Origin: Patescibacteria group bacterium
Lineage (GTDB): Bacteria > Patescibacteriota > Gracilibacteria > UBA1369 > PNNO01
Direction: 5' to 3'
Length of the DNA: 6,231 nt
NCBI GenBank assembly: GCA_018821175.1
Contig: JAHJMX010000073.1
Span: 1 to 6,231 of the forward strand
Made by a program: the position numbers and the translations under genes. The stretch's first letter is position 1. Each line of letters starts with the position of its first letter. This document shows, in pieces, positions 1-5,665 of this stretch. The notes below the pieces were generated by a model. It was not told the DNA's origin, searched no databases, and was given only the letters and a program-made list of their open reading frames with translations.

Positions 1-1158
1 CGCAAGCAATCCTAAAATCCCCTGTTGTGCCAAAATCGTAAAATACTCCATATGCGCAGATTCAGGCGTAATGTGATCCTGTTTATCTTCCTCGATACGA
101 TAATCCGTTCGACGATATTGATTGTAAATATCACGATAAACCGAAAGTCCATGCCCAAAAATCGGCTGATCCTTAATCATTTCTATACTACTAAACCACC
201 AACTAATCCGATCTGGGAAATTTCCCTGCGAAATACTCTCGATGGTATATTCCGTTCGTTGAACGATTTCTAAATTCTTGAGTGGTTCGCGAAAAACAGC
301 AATAAACAATATTAAAACGGCAAAAACAAAAAGTGCGGCTTTACCATAAGTTTTAAGTGTATTAACAAATCGTTTTTGTTTAAGCGAAAGAATAAACCAC
401 AAAACCGCAGAAGCCATAATCGCCAAAATACCGCCACGACTAGCCGTAAAAATCACAGCAATCAACATGAAAAACATCATGCATGATAAAGCAATCTTGT
501 ACCAATCAAATTTACGTGCCGCAAAAAGACCAATAGCAATCATCACATTCATCCCAAGATACGCCGCAACATGATTACTATGCCCAACTGTACTAAACAT
601 CCTCAAAGTCGCATCTTGCGTCCATGAATAGTCGCCAAAAGAAAATCCAAAATGCTGAAAAATCCCATAAAGCCCTATAAAAAAGGCTGTAATCACGCTA
701 TACCAAAGCAACTTAATAATTTTTTCACGAGTGTTGAGTTCGTTAATCAAGATATACATCCAAAATATCAAATTCAAGACCGTTAACAGCCCGATAAAGC
801 GCCCGTAAGTTCCAAACAGGCCCGTCCATAGGTTCACAGTATAAATCGTGTTTAAACCGCAAATAATTGCGTAGGCGATTGCGAACCAAAAGAATTTCGT
901 AAAACGAAAATGAATATTTTTATAAATAAACAGTCGAGCTCCCCAAATTCCAATAACGATAATCGTCATCATCCTAAAAACATAAAGTTTTGGAAAAGCA
1001 AAAATCGAATTCAGATATGGCAAAAAGACAAGTGGAATCATCACAACTGACAAATAAAGAACCCATTGCAAAGTCTTATCAGCCCACTTGATATATTTTT
1101 TCTGTTTTTGCGAAAGCTCTTTGTGCGAAAGCTGTTTTTGCTTTTTGACTCGAGGCAT
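1..1158 (-). CDS. O-antigen ligase/polymerase-family membrane protein (Wzy_C), 3' end missing
   Basis: The frame is open for 386 codons from ATG at 1158 to the window edge, so the C-terminus is missing. The protein starts with a basic, Lys/Gln-rich cytoplasmic tail (residues 1-28). About nine hydrophobic segments follow, near 32-52, 58-78, 88-106, 120-138, 147-167, 195-213, 220-238, 242-258 and 271-288. Wzy_C family landmarks are the Ser-Arg-Gly-Gly of FTASRGGILAI (237-247), a long external loop with DQPIFGHGLSVY (330-341), and a His-containing SAHMEYF followed by QQGILG (368-384). Members of this family join or polymerise undecaprenyl-linked glycans, or transfer them to lipid or protein, on the outer face of the membrane. 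Polymerase, ligase and protein O-oligosaccharyltransferase cannot be told apart here. The in-frame TAA just upstream (1174-1172) fixes ATG 1158 as the only ATG start. No Shine-Dalgarno sequence is visible. It lies 77 nt downstream of the phosphotransferase gene. Confidence 0.9.
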   Translation of the reverse strand, partial: MPRVKKQKQLSHKELSQKQKKYIKWADKTLQWVLYLSVVMIPLVFLPYLNSIFAFPKLYVFRMMTIIVIGIWGARLFIYKNIHFRFTKFFWFAIAYAIICGLNTIYTVNLWTGLFGTYGRFIGLLTVLNLIFWMYILINELNTREKIIKLLWYSVITAFFIGLYGIFQHFGFSFGDYSWTQDATLRMFSTVGHSNHVAAYLGMNVMIAIGLFAARKFDWYKIALSCMMFFMLIAVIFTASRGGILAIMASAVLWFILSLKQKRFVNTLKTYGKAALFVFAVLILFIAVFREPLKNLEIVQRTEYTIESISQGNFPDRISWWFSSIEMIKDQPIFGHGLSVYRDIYNQYRRTDYRIEEDKQDHITPESAHMEYFTILAQQGILGLLA

Positions 1159-1186
1159 ATATTGATAAATGTATTAAATCGCTGAA

Positions 1187-1204
1187 GTCGACGCGAGAGC
1201 CGAC
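1187..1204 (-). other. Short GC-rich hairpin upstream of the Wzy_C gene
   Basis: On the minus strand, GUCGGC pairs with GUCGAC (6 bp including one G-U pair) around a 6-nt loop. It is a GC-rich island in an otherwise very AT-rich 77-nt spacer. It is not followed by a U-run, so it does not look like an intrinsic terminator. If transcription starts at the possible -10 element just upstream, the hairpin would sit in the 5' leader about 28 nt before the ATG. Function unknown; it may be chance. Confidence 0.3.
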
Positions 1205-1218
1205 CATAACCTTATCAC

Positions 1219-1227
1219 ATTTTAACA
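1219..1227 (-). promoter_or_regulatory. Possible extended -10 promoter element before the Wzy_C gene
   Basis: The minus strand reads TGTTAAAAT, which matches an extended -10 box (TGN plus TAAAAT, five of six to TATAAT). No convincing -35 box is seen at the usual distance, where the end of the upstream coding sequence lies. A start site near 1212 would give a leader of about 54 nt. In AT-rich DNA such matches occur by chance, so read-through from the upstream genes is at least as likely. Confidence 0.22.
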
Positions 1228-1235
1228 TAAAATTT

Positions 1236-2612
1236 TTAAAAAGCACCCCTTCCGGTTATCACAGCGCCAACCGTACGAATCAAAATTACAATATCCAGCA
1301 AAAATGATTGATTTTGAATGTAGTAAAAGTCGTATTCAATGTTTTCATGAAGTGGCAAATCCTTACGCCCCAAAATCTGCCAAAGCCCTGTAACACCAGG
1401 CTTCACGTCAAGTCTTTTGCGCTGCCATTTCGAATAAGTTTCAACAATAAATGGCATTTCCGGGCGCGGACCAACCAGCGACATTTCACCTTTTAGGACG
1501 TTTATTAATTGTGGCAATTCATCCAGACTTGTTTTACGAAGAAAGCGCCCTATTCTTGTAATCCTCTTATCATTAGCTTTTGCCGGAGCCTTCGCGTATT
1601 TCGCAACATGCATCGGCATTGTTCTAAACTTGTACATATTAAAATGCTTCCCATTTTTCCCTACGCGCTCCTGCGTAAACATCGCTTTCCCTTGCGAATC
1701 AAACCTAATAAAAATTACAATCAAAATCCAAAGCGGCAGTCCCAAAATCAAACCAATAAGTGAAAGTACAATATCCATCAGCCTCTTGTTTGCCAAATAA
1801 AGCACATTTGGACGTCGCGACCTAACATCAATCGAAGGAATTCCTTCAAGTTCGCTAATATCAATATTCCCCGCAAGAATCTCATAAAGCCCTGTTACGA
1901 TTTTAAACTTAACATTCAAATTTTCGCATTCACTCATCATAGTCAAAACCTCATCATGCGGCATCATCGGATCAGAAACAAAAACTGTATCAATTTGGCG
2001 ATTCTGAATAATCTTCCCTAAATCCTTTGTAGTCCCCAAAAACTTCAACCCAACTTTAAGCCGCGCAATTCTATTATCAACGAACCCAATCAATTTATAT
2101 CCAAATTGTTCATATTTCTTAATTTGCTGAGCAAGCTGTCTCCCTGGCTTACTCGCGCCAATAATCAAAACTCGATTAAGCCCCATCCCCCTAGAATTCC
2201 AAAATTTCCTTAAAATGCGAATCAAAAATCTTCCTATATTCAAAAAAATTCCCGCCGACAAAGTGAAAATCACAATGAATGCACGAGAATAATCATATTT
2301 ATACATAAATGCCCCGGCCATAAGCAAAACCGCCGCAAAAAACACAGCCTTTAAAACAGCATAAACCTCACTTGTCCCATTCAACCGGATTTTTTGCTCA
2401 TACAATCCTGCAAAATAAAACACGACAACAACTATCAAAAACGAAATCGGCAATGCATATAAGTAAACTCCAATCTCCTGAATCCCACCAAAAAAAGCAT
2501 TCCTCAAAGTATACGCAACCAAAAAACTAATAACAAATGAGACAAAATCGAATATTATTAGAAGCAAAAGTGAAATCTTCTTTATATCAATAAACCGGAG
2601 GATACTTTGCAT
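1236..2612 (-). CDS. Undecaprenyl-phosphate hexose-1-phosphate transferase (WbaP/WcaJ-type sugar transferase)
   Basis: This 458-residue membrane enzyme is expected to start glycan synthesis by moving a hexose-1-phosphate from a UDP-sugar to undecaprenyl phosphate on the cytoplasmic side. The layout is the classic one. There are four N-terminal membrane segments (about 13-37, 49-71, 83-103, 108-131), then a Rossmann-like CoA/NAD-binding-type domain (RVLIIGASKPGRQL, 147-160, to about 240). The C-terminal catalytic domain runs from KRLMDIVLS (276-284). Its landmarks are a hydrophobic re-entrant helix (279-303), QERVGKNGK (314-322), YKFRTM (327-332), the catalytic Asp364-Glu365 pair in SLDELPQ, SLVGPRPE (378-385) and KPGVTGLWQ (404-412). 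Length and motifs are complete, so it is probably active. The sugar (glucose, galactose or another) cannot be read from sequence. ATG 2612 lies inside the end of the GT2 gene (26-nt overlap); the next Met is beyond the first two membrane segments, so this start is favoured. It ends with TAA. Confidence 0.96.
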   Translation of the reverse strand: MQSILRFIDIKKISLLLLIIFDFVSFVISFLVAYTLRNAFFGGIQEIGVYLYALPISFLIVVVVFYFAGLYEQKIRLNGTSEVYAVLKAVFFAAVLLMAGAFMYKYDYSRAFIVIFTLSAGIFLNIGRFLIRILRKFWNSRGMGLNRVLIIGASKPGRQLAQQIKKYEQFGYKLIGFVDNRIARLKVGLKFLGTTKDLGKIIQNRQIDTVFVSDPMMPHDEVLTMMSECENLNVKFKIVTGLYEILAGNIDISELEGIPSIDVRSRRPNVLYLANKRLMDIVLSLIGLILGLPLWILIVIFIRFDSQGKAMFTQERVGKNGKHFNMYKFRTMPMHVAKYAKAPAKANDKRITRIGRFLRKTSLDELPQLINVLKGEMSLVGPRPEMPFIVETYSKWQRKRLDVKPGVTGLWQILGRKDLPLHENIEYDFYYIQNQSFLLDIVILIRTVGAVITGRGAF

Positions 2613-3639
2613 ATATTTCTAAGCTTTTTGATTTGTAATAATTATATCGCAGACCATTCTTTTTAATAAACCAACGCTTCATTTCAAGCCGTCTAATTCT
2701 TCTATGCTTTTGAATAAACCGGCGCTTTTTCAACGCCATTGGGATTTGTTTTACATAAACAAACCATCCCCAAATCCAGCCTTCCCGCAAAAAACTCTTC
2801 TTAGTTAACCGTTTTTTAGCAATTGTAAAAAAATCAAGAATAATCGTCAAAGCAAATTCATTCTTAAGTAACATCAATCGATCATTTTTAATAAACGAAC
2901 GACGCTCACGTTGCTTGTAGGCCGTTTTCCCTGTTATTTGTTTCAAATGAGTTGCCCTATAAGCAACAAGCTCTGGCACAAAACATACTTTCCAAGCTAA
3001 TAAATGAAGTCGCCAACACATATCAATATCCGCTAAGAAAAATTCAAATTCTTCATCGAAATATTCATCATAAACCCGTGCGTCCTCAAGTGCACGCCGC
3101 CTATAAAATCCACAAATATTGCGTATGCTTAATATATCCTGCTCATCCTCAAACTGCCCCATATCCTCAACCCCACGCGCACTCAAAATTTCCCTATCCA
3201 CCATTGCAAAAATCCCAACCGAATCAAAAGTCCCAGTCTTCTTCGATAAATTAAAATCATATTGATATATCTTGCCCCCCAATGCCGCAATCTGCGAATC
3301 TCCCTTCATCTTTTTGATAGCCTTCTCAAGATAATCCGGCTCAATAGTAACATCAGGGTTAAGAATCAGGACAAAATCGCCAGAGGTATAACGTAGCGCC
3401 TGATTAATCGCCGCCGGAATACTTACTTTTTTCGTATTTCTCACAGTGCTTACCCAACGATAATTCCTCTGAATCTCCAAAATGCTCCCATCAAAAGACG
3501 CATTATCCAGATAAATAACTTCAATATCATTATTATTATAAATGGTCTGATGCCGAATTGAGCTCAAACAAGCATCCAAATACTTCTTGGTATCATCCCC
3601 AATAATAATAACCGAAATTTCAGGCAGTTTTATGCTCAT
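2587..3639 (-). CDS. GT2-family glycosyltransferase (WbbL/rhamnosyltransferase-like)
   Basis: This 350-residue enzyme has a GT-A fold and probably adds a sugar from a nucleotide-sugar donor to the undecaprenyl-linked intermediate in the cytoplasm. It begins with the beta-strand ISVIII (8-13), then YLDACLSSIRHQT (20-32) and the donor-binding VIYLDNASFDGS (41-52). The DXD-equivalent metal site is LILNPDVTIEPDYL (91-104), the LNPDV variant typical of WbbL-like members. The acceptor-side acidic motif is FFLADIDMCWRL (200-211), followed by a conserved-looking HLKQITGK (231-238). Residues from about 275 to the end form a strongly Arg/Lys-rich tail with aromatic patches, suiting attachment to the inner membrane surface. 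Rhamnosyl transfer is only a family-level guess. The ATG follows the stop of the SLH gene by 3 nt (TAG CAT ATG) with no Shine-Dalgarno sequence, which suggests translational coupling. The TGA stop overlaps the next gene. Confidence 0.94.
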   Translation of the reverse strand: MSIKLPEISVIIIGDDTKKYLDACLSSIRHQTIYNNNDIEVIYLDNASFDGSILEIQRNYRWVSTVRNTKKVSIPAAINQALRYTSGDFVLILNPDVTIEPDYLEKAIKKMKGDSQIAALGGKIYQYDFNLSKKTGTFDSVGIFAMVDREILSARGVEDMGQFEDEQDILSIRNICGFYRRRALEDARVYDEYFDEEFEFFLADIDMCWRLHLLAWKVCFVPELVAYRATHLKQITGKTAYKQRERRSFIKNDRLMLLKNEFALTIILDFFTIAKKRLTKKSFLREGWIWGWFVYVKQIPMALKKRRFIQKHRRIRRLEMKRWFIKKNGLRYNYYKSKSLEIYAKYPPVY

Positions 3640-3642
3640 ATG

Positions 3643-5517
3643 CTAAAGCGCCCATTGATAAAACAATTTGGCCACATCAAGACGTTTCATCCCCTCAGAA
3701 ACATTTTCATACATAACCAAATCATTTTCAGAAGCATAATCAACATATCCTTGATACCACTCATCCCCATCAACAAGCTCACCAACTACAACGTCAGCAG
3801 TTTCCAAGAAAATTTTCATCATCTCAGCATAAATCACAGTATCTGCAGGCCTGAAAGTTCCATCCGGATATCCTTCAATAATTCCTGCGTTTTTAGCCGT
3901 ATTTAAGTAGTTCATATACCAAGAGTCCAATTCAACGTCAGAGAAGCCTAAATCGCCATTATTATTCGCCTCGATAGTATAATCGAAACCTTCTGTAATA
4001 ACCTTCACAGTTTCAGCTCTATTGATCGCAATATTTGGTCCAAAGCTTCCATCTGGATATCCTTCAAAAATTCCTTGATCCTTTACGTATTCGACAGCAG
4101 CACAATCAGGATCATCAAATGCAATATCAGAGAATCCAGCACATCCTAGGCTTTCTTCTAACCCAAAATCCACGTTCACAGAACGCAAAACCGGAGTCAC
4201 AGCAGGATCTTCAGTAGAAAGTACAGCTTTCCATCGAAGGTCACGACCTTGATTTTCAAAAGTATGATTAACATTTGGAGTCACAGCTTCCCAATTTACG
4301 CCATCAGCAGTCATATAAAAATCAATACTTTGTCCATTCAAATCACCATCAGCAGTAAGCATAGCTTCATTAACAACATAAGCCTCCGCATAATTTTCAT
4401 CCATTAACTCAATTAAATCCCTTGAAACAACCTCGCCTGTAGAAGCATAACCAAGATTTGTATCAAGTCCACCCATATACTCTTCAAACGTTTCTGTTAA
4501 ATCGTAGTCTTTATACAATCGCCCATTATTTACAACAAAAAGATTTTGCAAACTACCATCATAAGCAAAATCATAATCAGAAATTGCATCAATATACATT
4601 GGATCATAATCTAACTTAGCCCATTTCTCTCCATCAGTATAAGTCCCGTAAAAACCTTGATCAGTTAAAATAATGTAATCAGCAACATAGACTGAATTAA
4701 TTTCTGCAGGCAAATCCAATGTATAGAAATCCATTCCGCTTGTCGCATAATGCAATTCACTGTCTGCGGTTAAAAGAATTAGGTCACCATTTTCATATGT
4801 TTTTTGTTTTATTTCAAAATCAACAATTGATGAACCAAAATCCTCTGTAAGCCATGAATCGCCATAATTCTCAGTTTTCAATAAAGTATTCCCATTCACA
4901 ACATAAAAAAGATTATCTCTACTTTGAGTAGGGACATACCTAAAATTATGTACACTTCCAGGCTCAATACTTTCAACAAGTAACATAATGCTGCCAGAAG
5001 ACAAGCTTTTACGATAAAGCCCACTTTCAGTAATAAAATACAATTGATTATTATCACCAAAATCAGGCCCAAAATCAGCGTACAATATATCTTCATCAGT
5101 ATCTGGAGTTACATCACCCCAAGATTCACCATTATTGTATGAAATATAAACTTTATCTTTTGAATAAGCCAACATCTCTAAACTAGAAACATACCATCCT
5201 TCAAATTGCACCTCAATCAAGCCATCAGGAAAAAGTGCAGATAAGCTTTCATGTTTAAACCAATTTGATTCTTCCTCACGATTCATATAAACACCATGAT
5301 CAGTGCTCAAGTACATATCGCGCCATGTAGGAAAATTAGGATTAATAAAAAGATCGCTTATTAATACCTCGTTTGCAGCCAACTGCACAGAATCCTCTTG
5401 TAACACAGCAGATTCATAAGAATCAATTTGATCCACCAATACACTATTGGCAGAGAAAGCACTCACGCTAGGTATAAACAGAAACATTGTAAGTGGCAAT
5501 AATAATAACCTTCTCAT
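3643..5517 (-). CDS. Secreted surface protein: Asp-box propeller-like repeats plus C-terminal SLH domains
   Basis: I choose ATG 5517 (624 residues). It gives a clean signal peptide: MRR, a hydrophobic core, then PSVSA with cleavage after residue 20. A GTG at 5565 is also in frame but would add 16 residues ahead of it. Residues of about 45-345 resemble Ycf48/sortilin-type beta-propellers, with repeated blade-like units and Asp boxes SYNNGESW (126-133), TENYGDSW (215-222) and TYTDGEKW (292-299). A further one, MTADGVNW (402-409), lies in a separate beta-rich segment (about 378-450) ending DLRWKAVLST. The C-terminus carries SLH 1 (about 459-511, EGYPDGSFGP), SLH 2 (523-575, EGYPDGTFRP) and a degenerate SLH 3 (585-624). 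SLH domains normally bind a cell-wall polysaccharide, so this is probably an anchored S-layer or adhesion protein; its ligand is unknown. The only two Cys of the mature protein (459 and 472) are both in SLH 1. The protein is very acidic. It is the first gene of the presumed glycan operon. Confidence 0.93.
   Translation of the reverse strand: MRRLLLLPLTMFLFIPSVSAFSANSVLVDQIDSYESAVLQEDSVQLAANEVLISDLFINPNFPTWRDMYLSTDHGVYMNREEESNWFKHESLSALFPDGLIEVQFEGWYVSSLEMLAYSKDKVYISYNNGESWGDVTPDTDEDILYADFGPDFGDNNQLYFITESGLYRKSLSSGSIMLLVESIEPGSVHNFRYVPTQSRDNLFYVVNGNTLLKTENYGDSWLTEDFGSSIVDFEIKQKTYENGDLILLTADSELHYATSGMDFYTLDLPAEINSVYVADYIILTDQGFYGTYTDGEKWAKLDYDPMYIDAISDYDFAYDGSLQNLFVVNNGRLYKDYDLTETFEEYMGGLDTNLGYASTGEVVSRDLIELMDENYAEAYVVNEAMLTADGDLNGQSIDFYMTADGVNWEAVTPNVNHTFENQGRDLRWKAVLSTEDPAVTPVLRSVNVDFGLEESLGCAGFSDIAFDDPDCAAVEYVKDQGIFEGYPDGSFGPNIAINRAETVKVITEGFDYTIEANNNGDLGFSDVELDSWYMNYLNTAKNAGIIEGYPDGTFRPADTVIYAEMMKIFLETADVVVGELVDGDEWYQGYVDYASENDLVMYENVSEGMKRLDVAKLFYQWAL
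3858..4076 (-). repeat. Direct repeat pair encoding the two SLH signature loops
   Basis: The copies at 3858-3887 and 4047-4076 are identical at 27 of 30 bases. They encode the EGYPDG(S/T)F signatures of SLH 2 and SLH 1. This is an internal coding repeat from domain duplication, not a mobile element. The flanking parts of the two SLH domains are much less alike at DNA level, so the match reflects strong constraint on the loop or local gene conversion. Confidence 0.8.
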
Positions 5518-5546
5518 ACTAAGCTTGTTAAATAAGTAACAAACAA

Positions 5547-5575
5547 AGATTAACTCACTAAACACAAAAACTCAA
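5547..5575 (-). promoter_or_regulatory. Weak candidate promoter for the SLH/glycan operon
   Basis: On the minus strand, TTGAGT (5575-5570, four of six to TTGACA) is followed after 17 nt by TAATCT (5552-5547, three of six to TATAAT). It lies between the upstream terminator and the ATG at 5517, where a promoter for the SLH gene is expected. Transcription would start near 5540, leaving a leader of about 23 nt and placing the GTG at 5565 outside the transcript. The box matches are poor, so the call rests mainly on location. Confidence 0.28.
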
Positions 5576-5582
5576 GAAATAC

Positions 5583-5620
5583 AAAAAAGAGCCCCCGCCT
5601 TTTCAAGCGAGAGCTCTTTT
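5583..5620 (-). terminator. Strong rho-independent terminator of the upstream surface-protein gene
   Basis: On the minus strand, a stem of about 15 bp starts AAAAGAGC and closes with GCTCTTTT around a loop of about six bases (TGAAAA). It continues directly into a run of T (5588-5583). Several inner pairs are G-U in minus-strand RNA but would be A-C mismatches in plus-strand RNA, which fixes the direction. It lies 46 nt beyond the TAA of the gene to the right and before the SLH gene, so it separates the two transcription units. Confidence 0.92.
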
Positions 5621-5665
5621 CAATTATTTGATAATTAAATCAAAACCTACAAATTTTATCTAAAA

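Noticed and set aside
25..273. Plus-strand open frame opposite the Wzy_C gene
   Set aside because: It lies within the convincing minus-strand membrane-protein frame, has no recognisable motif, and is a shadow frame. The same holds for other plus-strand frames at 1308-1763, 2952-3254, 3640-3906 and 4035-4217.
2587..2589. TGA read as glycine, as in Gracilibacteria and SR1
   Set aside because: TGA ends the GT2 protein at a natural length and no in-frame TGA occurs inside any of the genes; glycines use normal GGN codons.
3600..3613. A 14-nt sequence shared with 5497-5510 near the starts of two genes
   Set aside because: It is a low-complexity ATT repeat inside coding sequence (Ile codons in one, another frame in the other), so chance is the simplest reading.
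4896..5096. Minus-strand 66-codon frame inside the SLH gene
   Set aside because: It is a hydrophobic alternative frame of an AT-rich coding region with no start signal; the SLH protein frame explains the DNA.
5515..5565. GTG start at 5565 for the SLH protein
   Set aside because: It would add 16 residues before a complete signal peptide that begins at the ATG 5517, and it overlaps the only candidate promoter.
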